Shown: piece after piece, positions 17,101-25,666 of the stretch
Position numbering within the stretch: the stretch's first letter is position 1
How the letters are laid out: each line of letters starts with the position of its first letter
The notes under the pieces: generated by a model
The model's database searches: none
What the model was told of the DNA's origin: nothing
Seen by the model: the letters and a program-made list of their open reading frames with translations, nothing else
Program-made: the position numbers and the translations under genes
Source of the DNA: Halogranum rubrum
GTDB taxonomy: Archaea; Halobacteriota; Halobacteria; Halobacteriales; Haloferacaceae
Length of the DNA: 64,000 nt
Assembly: GCF_900114455.1 (NCBI RefSeq)
Contig: NZ_FOTC01000001.1
Span: 707,058 to 771,057 of the forward strand
Direction: 5' to 3'

Positions 17101-18165
17101 ATGCGGGCGACAGAGATTCTGTTAATCGGTCCGGCTGGAAAGCCGACCGGCGGTATCGCACAGTACATCCACGAACAACGACGGCGACTTGGGGGTGACG
17201 TAGCCGCTCGCATCTACGACGTTGCCGTCCCGGACAGCGAGACGCACTGGGAGTTCCTCAGGTCGATGGCCCTCGCACTCCTCCAGATGCTTCGCTTCCC
17301 GTTCCAAGCAAAGCCCGACGTCGTCCACGTCCACACCAGCCACTGGTTCTCGTTCTTCCAGTCGAGCGTCTACGTGCTCTACGCGTCGCTCGTCTGGCGA
17401 GTCCCCGTCGTCTTGCACATCCACGGCTCCTCGTTCGATAGCTTCGTCGACACCGATTCGAAACTCCTCCGGGCCTTCCAATCGCTCGTCTTCGACCACT
17501 GTACGACCGTCGTCGTGCTCTCGGACTACTGGTTCGACGTCGTCGGCGTCTACGTCGACCGGGCGAAACTGTTCGTCCTGCCGAACGCTGTCGACCCGAA
17601 CGACTACGAACCCCAGTACGACGCCACCCCGCCACACGTCGTCTTCGTCTCGAACCACATCGAGCGAAAGGGTATCGAGGAGTTCGTCACTGCCGTCGAC
17701 GACGTTCTCGACGAGGGCTCACAGCTTCAGGTGACTATCGCTGGGTCCGGCCCGCTCTCGCATCTCTCGGAGTCGCTGGCGGCCCGAAGAGACGAGGTGA
17801 CGTACGAGGGCTACGTCTCCGAGGAACGAAAACGCGAGATTCTGAACGAGGGCTCGGTGTTCGTGCTCCCGACGCACGCCGAGAACCTCCCGATTGCACT
17901 CCTCGAAGCGATGGCCGGCGGGAACGCACTCGTCTCGACGACGGTCGGTGCGATTCCGAGCCTCATCGACGACGAGAACGGCGTCCTCGTGGAAGCCGGC
18001 GACGAAGCAGGGTTACAGGCTGCACTCTCCGCCCTGGTCGCCGACCCCGACCGAGTCGAGTCGATGGCTCGAACGAGTCGCACACGCGCGGAACACGAGT
18101 ACTCGTGGAGCACCGCCGTCGACTCGCTCGAAGGACTCTACGACGAACTCACCGTCGCGCGCTGA
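17101..18165 (+). CDS. Glycosyltransferase family 4 (group 1)
   Basis: 354 residues, GT-B fold. The N-terminal Rossmann domain starts ILLIGPAGKPTGGIAQYI and includes PDVVHVHTSHW and PVVLHIHGSSFD. The C-terminal nucleotide-sugar domain contains VVFVSNHIERKGIEEFV, IAGSGPL, and the retaining-GT signature EGSVFVLPTHAENLPIALLE (the E-x7-E motif). There is no membrane helix. It probably adds a sugar to the lipid-linked precursor. A GTG two codons upstream (17095) is possible. Confidence 0.9.
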   Translation: MRATEILLIGPAGKPTGGIAQYIHEQRRRLGGDVAARIYDVAVPDSETHWEFLRSMALALLQMLRFPFQAKPDVVHVHTSHWFSFFQSSVYVLYASLVWRVPVVLHIHGSSFDSFVDTDSKLLRAFQSLVFDHCTTVVVLSDYWFDVVGVYVDRAKLFVLPNAVDPNDYEPQYDATPPHVVFVSNHIERKGIEEFVTAVDDVLDEGSQLQVTIAGSGPLSHLSESLAARRDEVTYEGYVSEERKREILNEGSVFVLPTHAENLPIALLEAMAGGNALVSTTVGAIPSLIDDENGVLVEAGDEAGLQAALSALVADPDRVESMARTSRTRAEHEYSWSTAVDSLEGLYDELTVAR

Positions 18166-18317
18166 CCCAGTTGGGGCCGATGAAGGAACCGTTTTCTACA
18201 GTTGTCGCGTCTAACAGTGCATTTCAGCCGGAACATTGTCACGATTGCTCACGGTGGAGTCGGCCGAAAACGGGTGAACGAACGGCAAGCAAGACGTACC
18301 GAACCATTATCCGATTC

Positions 18318-18329
18318 ATAACGATAGCC
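18318..18329 (+). promoter_or_regulatory. Recurrent glycan-locus element, copy 9
   Basis: ATAACGATAGCC, 22 bases before the short reading frame that starts at ATG 18351 and about 54 bases before the flippase GTG. Confidence 0.5.
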
Positions 18330-18350
18330 TCCCGGAATACTCATGAGAGT

Positions 18351-18386
18351 ATGAACGTAGCTGTCGCTGGAGAGGTCCAACCGTGA
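18351..18386 (+). other. Possible 11-residue leader ORF overlapping the flippase start
   Basis: ATG 18351 opens a frame reading MNVAVAGEVQP and stopping at TGA 18384-18386, which overlaps the GTG (18383) of the flippase gene as GTGA. It is too short for a call on composition. Overlap with a weak GTG start suggests translational coupling. Confidence 0.35.
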
Positions 18387-19882
18387 AAAAGCCCAGTTCC
18401 CTCCTTGGTCGCCTCGTCCCGACGGGTGGAACCGCCGAACGCGTCGTCAAGGGCGCGTTCTGGGCGATGAGTCAGAACACCTTCGGTCGCGTGCTACAGT
18501 TGGCGATGCTCGTCATCCTCGCACGACTCATCGGCCCCGCAGAGATCGGGCTGGTCGGTATCGCGCTGCTCTCGGTGAGTGCGATTCAAAAGTTCACGAA
18601 CTTCGGTCTCAACGCCGCGCTCGTCCAGCGTGAAGAAGAGAACGTCGACGAACATCTGAATACGATGTGGATTCTCGAAATCCTTCGTGGGAGCCTCATC
18701 TTCGTCGTGCTGTTCTTCTTGGCCCCGTTCATCGGCCAGTTGTTCAGCGAACCGCGAGCGACGGACCTCATCCGCGTCATCGGGCTCTCGCCGCTCCTGT
18801 TCGGACTGACGAACCCGGGCGTGATGTACTTCCAGAAGAAACTCGAGTTCCACAAGCAGTTCGTCCTCCGCGTCGGCGGAGAGATCGCACAGTTCATTGT
18901 CGCGGTGGCGGTTGCGATGGTCGAACCGACCGCGTGGGCCTTCGTCGCCGGCTACGTCGCCGCCGACGTCGTCCGTCTCGTGGCGTCGTATCTGATGCAC
19001 AGTTACCGTCCGAGCATCCAGTTCGACCGCGAGTCCGCCGGTGAACTCATCGGCTACGGCAAGTGGATCACCGGGTCCTCCATCCTCTACTTCCTCTACA
19101 GTGAGGGTGACGACGCCTTCGTCGGCTGGTTCATCAACCCGGCCGCTCTCGCGTTCTACCAGTACGGCTACCGCTTCTCGAACGCACCGGCGACCGAACT
19201 GACGAGCGTCATCTCGTCGGTGATGTTCCCGGCGTTCTCGAAGATTCAAGCCGACGCCTCGCTACTGCGTGAGACGTTCCGCAAGACGCTTCGCGTGAAC
19301 GCGTTCATCTCGGCACCCGTCGCCTTCGGTATCGCCGTCGTCGCACCGGACTTCGTCATGACCTTCTTCGGTTCCGAGTGGGAGAGCATGATCGTCCCGA
19401 TGCAGATTCTCGCCGCGTACGGCTTCCTCCGCGCACTCGGTCAGACGTTCGGTCCGGTGTGGAAAGCCCTCGACCGCCCGGACATCATCACGAAGCTCTC
19501 GGCGATCCGAGTCGTCCTCATGGCGATTCTCATCTGGCCGCTGACCGACGCCTACGGCATCGCCGGCACGGCCGCGACGGTGACGCTCATCTCCATCTTC
19601 CCGATGGTCCCGCTCGACATCTACGTGACCGTCAAGATGCTCGGCCTGCGGACGGTCGAGGTGTACCGCGAGATCGCCTTCCCGACCTGTGCGAGCATCC
19701 TGATGGCGGCCATCGTCTGGTTCGTCAACCAGAGCCTCACCCTCCCGGCAGTCGCCGAGTTGGTCATCTCCATCGTCGTCGGTGCCGTGTCGTATCTCGC
19801 ACTCGTCCTCGTCTTCGAGCGACAGTTCCAGTGGGGTATTGGTCGCAACATTCGGAGTATCGTCTCGGCGGCCCGACGCTAA
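18383..19882 (+). CDS. Wzx-type polysaccharide flippase
   Basis: 499 residues. It shows the layout of the oligosaccharide-lipid flippase (MATE/MVF superfamily, RfbX/Wzx): about 12-14 hydrophobic helices. It begins with the family-like AERVVKGAFWAMSQNTFGRV and GPAEIGLVGIALLSVSAIQKFTNFG, and continues with LGQTFGPVWKALDRPDIITK between later helices. It is predicted to flip the lipid-linked glycan from the cytoplasmic to the outer face of the membrane. The start is a GTG overlapping the stop of a short leader ORF; the first convincing in-frame ATG is far inside the protein. Confidence 0.88.
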   Translation: MKKPSSLLGRLVPTGGTAERVVKGAFWAMSQNTFGRVLQLAMLVILARLIGPAEIGLVGIALLSVSAIQKFTNFGLNAALVQREEENVDEHLNTMWILEILRGSLIFVVLFFLAPFIGQLFSEPRATDLIRVIGLSPLLFGLTNPGVMYFQKKLEFHKQFVLRVGGEIAQFIVAVAVAMVEPTAWAFVAGYVAADVVRLVASYLMHSYRPSIQFDRESAGELIGYGKWITGSSILYFLYSEGDDAFVGWFINPAALAFYQYGYRFSNAPATELTSVISSVMFPAFSKIQADASLLRETFRKTLRVNAFISAPVAFGIAVVAPDFVMTFFGSEWESMIVPMQILAAYGFLRALGQTFGPVWKALDRPDIITKLSAIRVVLMAILIWPLTDAYGIAGTAATVTLISIFPMVPLDIYVTVKMLGLRTVEVYREIAFPTCASILMAAIVWFVNQSLTLPAVAELVISIVVGAVSYLALVLVFERQFQWGIGRNIRSIVSAARR

Positions 19883-19993
19883 CCCGAACCGTTGGCTGAG
19901 CGTACCGGCTTAGTAATCATACCCATCGACTGTCTCTTTTGCTGTTAGGTTGTCTATACTAATCGACTATCCCCGAGTGTATTCTCGTATTCA

Positions 19994-20752
19994 ATGCCCG
20001 ACGTAAGCGTGATAATTGCAACCCTGAAGCCCCGAGACGAGATTGAGTGTATCCCATATCTCGAACGGGGGACGTTCGACGACTACGAAGTCATCGTTCG
20101 CAACGACGACCGCGTGACGACCGCGCGAAACGAAGGGATTCGACAGGCGAAGGCGGACAAACTGGTCTTCCTCGACGACGACTCGCACCCGTGCGCTGAC
20201 TACCTCGAACACGCCGCCGAGGTGCTCGAACGCGAGGCGGCCTACGCCGGCAAAGTCGTCCACCCGCGAGACGACATCTTCGCCAAGCACTTCACCCCGC
20301 ACTACAGCTTCGGCGAGACACCGCGGTACGTGACTCGCTTCTGGGGCTGCAACATGGGTATCCACAGAGACGTGTTCGACGACGTCGGTCTCTGGGACGA
20401 GAACATCACGTGGGGACACGAGGAGAAGGAACTCGCAGAGCGCGTCATCGCGTCGTACGACATCTACTACGACCCGGAGCTCCTCGTCCACCACTGCTAC
20501 ACCGACTCCATCATGAACTACTGGAAGAAGCAGTACCGTCTCGAACGGCAGACACCGTACTACTGGGACACGCAAGGGAAGACCACCCGCTGGCAGTGGC
20601 TCCGAATCGCACACGACGTCTTCCACCCGATGCACTATCTCGGCTGGTCGGCGAAGCACGCCATCGTCCGCTCCGGCGGCAACCTCGCACGGACGGCCGG
20701 TCGGGTCCGCGGGATGCTCGTCAAGCGTCGCTCCGACGCAACGCACTCCTGA
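19994..20752 (+). CDS. Glycosyltransferase family 2, short form
   Basis: 252 residues. GT-A features are DVSVIIATLKPRDEIECIPY at the N-terminus, ARNEGIRQAKADKLVFLDDD (DxD-type metal site), WGCNMGIHRDVFDDVGLWDE, and WGHEEKELAERV as the ED-type catalytic patch. It is soluble. It lies between the flippase and a Gfo/Idh oxidoreductase in the same orientation, with its own 110-base upstream gap. Sugar specificity unknown. Confidence 0.88.
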   Translation: MPDVSVIIATLKPRDEIECIPYLERGTFDDYEVIVRNDDRVTTARNEGIRQAKADKLVFLDDDSHPCADYLEHAAEVLEREAAYAGKVVHPRDDIFAKHFTPHYSFGETPRYVTRFWGCNMGIHRDVFDDVGLWDENITWGHEEKELAERVIASYDIYYDPELLVHHCYTDSIMNYWKKQYRLERQTPYYWDTQGKTTRWQWLRIAHDVFHPMHYLGWSAKHAIVRSGGNLARTAGRVRGMLVKRRSDATHS

Positions 20753-20860
20753 CTACAGTAGCCGGCCACCTGCGTGGTGGTAGGCAGCCACTTTTCGACA
20801 CCGTTTCTCGGTTATTGAACGATTACTCAACTCACCCCCAGTCGTAGGTGAGATACGAGA

Positions 20861-22015
20861 ATGACCTACACAGTCGCAATCGTCGGAACCGGGGCCAACC
20901 CGGACAACCCGAACGCAGATGGATTCGCGATGGCGTACCGACACGCCCGCGCCTACGAACGACTCGACAACTGCCGCATCGTCGCCTGCGCGGATATCAT
21001 CACGGAGAACGCCCGCGAGTTCGCAGACGTCTTCGACATCCCCGCCGGAAACGTCTACGAAGACTACGAACAGATGCTCAAAGACGTCGAACCCGACATC
21101 GTGAGCGTCTGCGTGCCGCCCGTCGTCCACGCCGACATCGTCATCGGCTGTGCCCGCAGCGACGTCGTCCAGGCGATTCACTGCGAGAAACCGATGGCCA
21201 AGACGTGGGAAGAGTGCCGCGAGATGGTCCGCGTCTGTGACGAACACGGCGTCCAACTGACCTTCAACCACCAGCGTCGCTTCGGCGGCCCGTTCCGAAA
21301 GGCCAAGCAACTGCTCGACAGCGGCGAAATCGGCGACCTACAGCGCATCGACGTCGGCGGGCCGAACCTCTACGACTACGGCTCTCACCTGTTCGACATG
21401 TGTGGCTACTTCACCGACCAGACGCCCGCCGAGTGGGTGATGGCCCAGATCGACTACTCCGAAGAGAACCTCCAGTTCGGCGTCCACAACGAGAACAACG
21501 CTATCGCCCAGTGGCGCTACGAAGACGGCGTCTTCGGCACCGCCTCCACCGGCGACGACAGCACGATGAACTGCGAGATGCGTCTCGTCGGCAGCGAGGG
21601 AACGATCGAAATCGGCGTCGGCGACGGCACCGCACTCCGGATGCGCACCGACGGTGGCTGGAAGACGCAAGACACGAACGGCGACAGCATCCACGGACCG
21701 AAACCCGGTCTCGTCGGCAGCGCCGTCAAGCTCGCGGGTGAGCGCCTCTCGTTCCTCCCGACAGACCGACTGCTCCCGAGTGCACCCTCGTTCATCGACC
21801 GCGCCATCGAGGACGTCGTGGCCGCCCTCGACGAGGACCGCAAACCAGAACTCGCCGCCGAGAACGCCCTCCAAGGCACCGAACTCATCTTCGCGTGCTG
21901 GGAGTCCGCACGCCGCCGCGGCCGTGTCGACCTCCCGCTCGACATCGACTCGAACCCGCTCGAAGAGATGGTGAACGCGGGCGAGATTCTCACCGCACCG
22001 CCGACGGCCGAGTAG
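20861..22015 (+). CDS. Gfo/Idh/MocA-family NAD(P)-dependent oxidoreductase
   Basis: 384 residues. The N-terminal Rossmann fold begins YTVAIVGTGANPDNPNADGF, with a long insertion after the glycine motif. VQAIHCEKPMAKTWEE is the conserved EKP motif holding the catalytic Lys. The C-terminal alpha/beta domain contains GGPNLYDYGSHLFDMCGYF with the His of the active site. The enzyme probably oxidises or reduces a (nucleotide-)sugar for the glycan of this locus. The C-terminal region includes a poorly ordered loop around GDSIHGPKPGLVGSAV. Confidence 0.88.
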   Translation: MTYTVAIVGTGANPDNPNADGFAMAYRHARAYERLDNCRIVACADIITENAREFADVFDIPAGNVYEDYEQMLKDVEPDIVSVCVPPVVHADIVIGCARSDVVQAIHCEKPMAKTWEECREMVRVCDEHGVQLTFNHQRRFGGPFRKAKQLLDSGEIGDLQRIDVGGPNLYDYGSHLFDMCGYFTDQTPAEWVMAQIDYSEENLQFGVHNENNAIAQWRYEDGVFGTASTGDDSTMNCEMRLVGSEGTIEIGVGDGTALRMRTDGGWKTQDTNGDSIHGPKPGLVGSAVKLAGERLSFLPTDRLLPSAPSFIDRAIEDVVAALDEDRKPELAAENALQGTELIFACWESARRRGRVDLPLDIDSNPLEEMVNAGEILTAPPTAE

Positions 22016-22094
22016 AGACTACGAGTTCCGTCGCCTGTGAGAACAGTCGCCGGGCGAACCGACCACCGTGGCTGATGCGGTTTCGAACCGCTGG

Positions 22095-23312
22095 CTACGA
22101 CACGTCAGAACTGTTTTGAGAGGTGAGGCTGGCGAATACGCGCGACAGGTGGTCTGCGTTGCGCATCAGTATCGTCCCGAGAACACTGGTGAGAAGCACG
22201 TAGCCGACGGTAAACGCTGGAATCGTCTCGCGAAGCGTCGGCGACGTCCCGGCCGTGACGAGGAACGCGGCGATGACCAGCGAGAACTCCCCGCGCGGCG
22301 TCAGCGCACAGCCGACACGGACGGCCCGTTGACGGTCTAACCCGTAGGCACGCCCCGCTAGCGTCCCACTCACGAGTTGTCCTCCCGTGGTGACGACGAC
22401 TGCGACGACCACGAACCCGAGCGACGCGGTCAGGAGCGCCGGGTTCGTCTGGAGACCGATCACGACGAAGAACATCGCGGCGAAGAGATCACGGCTGGGG
22501 GCGACGAGTCGCTCGATGCGGTCGGTGTGACGCGTCCGGCCGAAGGCGGTCCCGACGAGGAACGCAGCGATGGCTTCGCTCACGCCGACGAGGAGACCGG
22601 TCCCGGCGACGACGGCGGCGACGCCGAGCACACCGAGCAGAAAGAGTTCCGACGACTCGATGTCGAACGCGCGTTCGAGCAGTCCACTTCCGTAGTACGC
22701 CGCCCCGAGGAGCACGACAAGAAAGAGCACCGACCACGCGATAGAGAGCGCGACTGTGGACACGTCGGTGCCACTCACCAGAAACACCGAGAGGACGGCG
22801 AATCCGAGCGCTGTGATGACGTCTTCGATGACGATGACGCCGAGAATCGCTTGACTCTCGGTGTCGGCGATCCAGCCGAGGTCGATGAGCGACTTCGCGA
22901 TGATGACTGTCGAGGAGTTGAACACGATGAGTGCGACGAACGCCGCCTCCAGCAGTGTGAACCCGAACGCCAGACCCAACCCGATGCCCAGGGGGAGACT
23001 GACTCCGATGTCGACGGCTCCGGCACGGGCGAACCGGGTTCGGTTCGAGAACAACTGTTCCAAGCTCAGTTCGAGGCCGACGAAGAACAGGAGCAACACC
23101 ACTCCTAGGTCCGATAGCAGCCTGATCACCTCGGGACTCTCGACGAGCGTCAGCGAGACGCCACCGACCGACGGCGCGTACGGGCCGACGAATATCCCGA
23201 CGAGGATGTAGGCGGCGATGACAGATTGGTCGAGACGGAGTGCGACCCGTCCAGCCAGGACGAGCAGCAGGAGGAGCATACCGGCGGTGAAGAGGAGGTT
23301 GAGCGTTGCCAC
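22095..23312 (-). CDS. Cation:proton antiporter, CPA2 family (KhtU/KefB-like)
   Basis: 405 residues with about 12 membrane helices. It reads MATLNLLFTAGMLLLLLVLA, then GVVLLLFFVGLELSLEQLFSN, FNSSTVIIAKSLIDLGWIAD and AMFFVVIGLQTNPALL, all hallmarks of CPA2 antiporters. There is no C-terminal TrkA-N domain; instead the separate upstream gene encodes a TrkA-C protein, the arrangement of the Bacillus KhtTU K+/H+ system. It is predicted to exchange K+ (or Na+) for protons. It is set among glycan genes but functionally separate from them as far as I can see. Confidence 0.85.
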   Translation of the reverse strand: MATLNLLFTAGMLLLLLVLAGRVALRLDQSVIAAYILVGIFVGPYAPSVGGVSLTLVESPEVIRLLSDLGVVLLLFFVGLELSLEQLFSNRTRFARAGAVDIGVSLPLGIGLGLAFGFTLLEAAFVALIVFNSSTVIIAKSLIDLGWIADTESQAILGVIVIEDVITALGFAVLSVFLVSGTDVSTVALSIAWSVLFLVVLLGAAYYGSGLLERAFDIESSELFLLGVLGVAAVVAGTGLLVGVSEAIAAFLVGTAFGRTRHTDRIERLVAPSRDLFAAMFFVVIGLQTNPALLTASLGFVVVAVVVTTGGQLVSGTLAGRAYGLDRQRAVRVGCALTPRGEFSLVIAAFLVTAGTSPTLRETIPAFTVGYVLLTSVLGTILMRNADHLSRVFASLTSQNSSDVS

Positions 23313-23365
23313 AGTATCCTATCCTCGCAGTTGAACGTTAGTCGTTTTCGGGGGACGTCGGACGG

Positions 23366-23842
23366 TCACGCGTCGAGGAGCTCGTCGAGTGCGTCGTAGG
23401 CCTCGTCGCTCCCGACGACGACGAGGGTGTCGCCGACTCGGAGTTCGGTATCGGAGTCCGGGTTCGACAGCGTCTCCGAGTCTCGCTGTATCGCGAGAAT
23501 CGAGACTCCGGTACGGCTCCGAAGTCCAGTCTCGCGTATCCGTTGGTCAGCTATCGGCGACGTCGCGGTCACTTCCACCCATCTGATGCGGGCGTCCTCG
23601 AAGGCGTCGTCCAGCCCTTCCTCGGCCGGGTGGAAGTACGTGCCGTCGAATATTTCGGCAATCTTGCGCGCCTGGGACTCCGTCACTTCGAACAGTTCGT
23701 CACCGTCGGCGTCGGCGTCCGCCCGCCAGTAGGTCTGTCGCCGCCCGTCGTTGTGCAACAGGACGACGAACTCGCCACCGGTCGGAAACCGCAGCGTGTA
23801 GCGCTGTCCGACCCCGGGTATCTGACTCTCGAAGACTTTCAT
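23366..23842 (-). CDS. TrkA-C domain regulator of antiporter (KhtT-like)
   Basis: 158 residues. The N-terminus MKVFESQIPGVGQRYTLRFP resembles KhtT N-terminal domains. The C-terminal half (about 75-158) is a TrkA-C/RCK-C module: WVEVTATSPIADQRIRETGL, RTGVSILAIQRD, LRVGDTLVVVGSDEAYDALD. Such modules gate the antiporter in response to a bound nucleotide or second messenger. It lies 53 bases upstream of the antiporter on the same strand. The ATG at 23842 was chosen because the 40-residue extension of the longer frame is Pro/Thr/Arg-rich and atypical. Confidence 0.85.
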   Translation of the reverse strand: MKVFESQIPGVGQRYTLRFPTGGEFVVLLHNDGRRQTYWRADADADGDELFEVTESQARKIAEIFDGTYFHPAEEGLDDAFEDARIRWVEVTATSPIADQRIRETGLRSRTGVSILAIQRDSETLSNPDSDTELRVGDTLVVVGSDEAYDALDELLDA

Positions 23843-24048
23843 CGGGGGGTATTCGCCGGGGGCCCATATCCGTGTTCGGGTGGGCGAGACGGGAACGCGG
23901 TTGCCACCCGTAGAACCACGCACTGTCGGGGGCCAAGTCGGGTAGCAGTTCGAGAAAATCAAAGACCGCGTTTGTGGGGTTCGTCAGGTTCGTCGGCGGT
24001 ACTCTGCCGGGGGCCGTCGTCGACAACCGACCACGGGCGTGCTGCCCG

Positions 24049-25224
24049 TCAGCCTTCGTTGTACCAGACGTCGATGTGGTGGTTCGGGCCGTAGGACTTC
24101 CCGACGATGTCACGCTTGCCGTTGCCGGTCAAGTCTGCGACTTTGCCCTCGTGGGTCGCGATACCCGACTCGACGAGGTGCTCTTCGAACTGGCCGTCGC
24201 CGAGGTTCTCGAAGATGAGGTGTTTCGGCTCCTTGTTGTCTGTGAGCGCCATCTCGCCGACGTAGATGTCGAGGCGGCCGCTACCGGTGAAGTCCGCCAG
24301 TTGGAGCGTGTGCGGGCAGAACATCTCCTCGCGAAGAATCGTCGGCGTCCAGTCGGGGCCGTCGACCCACGCCACGCGGCCGGGGCGGCCGCCGTACTCC
24401 GGGGAGTCGCCCTCCGAGTAGACGATTTCGAGTTCGCCGTCGTCGTCTAAGTCGCCGACGGCGAGACGCACGTCGTCCCAGTCGGTGACGACGTCTTCGC
24501 GGTCCCAGGACCCGTCGTCGTTTCGGTGGTAGATGTGAGTTCCGGCGAGTATCTCGGTCTTCCCATCGCCGTCGATATCGACGATTTCGACCCCTTCGAC
24601 GCGCACGTCGTCGTCGACGATGTGGCAGTGGGAGTCGGGCCACGGGGCCTGATACGGGTCTTCCGGAATGTCGTAGTAGAAGATGGTACGACTCTCCTGA
24701 GAGAGACCGACGACTTCGAGTTCGCCGTCGTCATCGACGTCGCGGACGATGACGTCGTGGTACTTCTCGAAGGCAGTAGTGATGGTGTGGCGCTTCCAGA
24801 GCTTCCGCGGGTTCTTGGGTTGCTCGAACCAGTAGACGGCGTTGTGGTTGATACCCTGTCCGGCCACGACGTCGAGGCGGCCGTCACCGTTGATGTCGCC
24901 GAGGGCACCGCCGACGTCGAGGTGGGGGGCGATGGCCATCTTGTGGCGTTTCCAGCCCGGGTTCTCGTACCAGAAGAGGTGCATCTCCTCGAGGCCGAGG
25001 CGCGTGCGGAGGCGGTCGAACGTCGGGAAGTTGCTCTCTTTCGCTTTCAGGACGAAGTTCTTCCCCGGATACGGCTTGCCCGCGCCGCCGATGATGATGT
25101 CGTCACGGCCGTTGCCGGTCAGGTCGGTGGTGAGACAGAATCCGAGTCGAGAACAGGGAGGTTCGGGGTCGATACACTCGTGTCGGAACGTCAGACCCGC
25201 ATTCTGCTGCTGTCGTGTCGCCAT
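24049..25224 (-). CDS. FG-GAP/VCBS beta-propeller protein without export signal
   Basis: 391 residues. At least six blades carry the acidic calcium-loop pattern of FG-GAP/VCBS repeats: DLTGNGRDDIIIGG, DINGDGRLDVVAGQ, DVDDDGELEVVGLS, DIDGDGKTEILAGT, DLDDDGELEIVYSE, DFTGSGRLDIYVGE, DLTGNGKRDIVGKS. The protein is predicted to be a calcium-binding propeller. The N-terminus (MATRQQQNAGLTFRHE) has no Tat or Sec signal, which is odd for a fold usually found outside cells. ATG 25224 was chosen because a recurrent element sits 26-37 bases before it. Its role in the glycan locus is unknown. Confidence 0.8.
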   Translation of the reverse strand: MATRQQQNAGLTFRHECIDPEPPCSRLGFCLTTDLTGNGRDDIIIGGAGKPYPGKNFVLKAKESNFPTFDRLRTRLGLEEMHLFWYENPGWKRHKMAIAPHLDVGGALGDINGDGRLDVVAGQGINHNAVYWFEQPKNPRKLWKRHTITTAFEKYHDVIVRDVDDDGELEVVGLSQESRTIFYYDIPEDPYQAPWPDSHCHIVDDDVRVEGVEIVDIDGDGKTEILAGTHIYHRNDDGSWDREDVVTDWDDVRLAVGDLDDDGELEIVYSEGDSPEYGGRPGRVAWVDGPDWTPTILREEMFCPHTLQLADFTGSGRLDIYVGEMALTDNKEPKHLIFENLGDGQFEEHLVESGIATHEGKVADLTGNGKRDIVGKSYGPNHHIDVWYNEG

Positions 25225-25249
25225 TGATGACTGTGAAGACGGCTCGTTA

Positions 25250-25261
25250 GGGCATTGTAAT
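25250..25261 (-). promoter_or_regulatory. Recurrent glycan-locus element, copy 10
   Basis: Minus strand ATTACAATGCCC, 26-37 bases before ATG 25224. It differs from the copy at 8969 at one position. Confidence 0.45.
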
Positions 25262-25568
25262 AGAGCGGTTAATCGCGACTCACTGTCTCGTTGATAGACA
25301 CGATCAGACGGGACGGTCACAGTTCGGTGGCCCTCGACAGCGTACGCCGACATGGTCCGATGAGGCGGATTTTTCCCCTCGACTCTGTACTCGTAGCCGA
25401 TGGTAAGGGGCCCTTACATCGAGCCGAAACTGGCGAGTACGACCCTCTCTGACCCGCTCACTGGGCACTGTGTCTCTCGACAGTCCCTGCACGCGTACCG
25501 GAGGAGAACGACGCCGCGACCCGACAGAACCGAGCGGCCGAGAGTGACGTTCGACCGACAGGCGCTCC

Positions 25569-25580
25569 ATAACAAAGCGC
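25569..25580 (+). promoter_or_regulatory. Recurrent glycan-locus element, copy 11
   Basis: ATAACAAAGCGC, about 90 bases before wecB ATG 25667. Nearly identical to the copies at 849, 12406 and 12548. Confidence 0.5.
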
Positions 25581-25666
25581 ATCCCCCTCATCAATACGAG
25601 TCAGTGAGCCGGCCATATGATACACCAACGTGAACCGACAGCGAGAGACGACCGTGTGGGGGAGCG

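Larger units (their letters stand above)
25225..25666. other. Divergent intergenic region with paired recurrent elements
   Basis: No gene seen in about 440 bases between the FG-GAP gene (-) and wecB (+). It contains the element on the minus strand at 25250-25261 and on the plus strand at 25569-25580. Confidence 0.5.
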
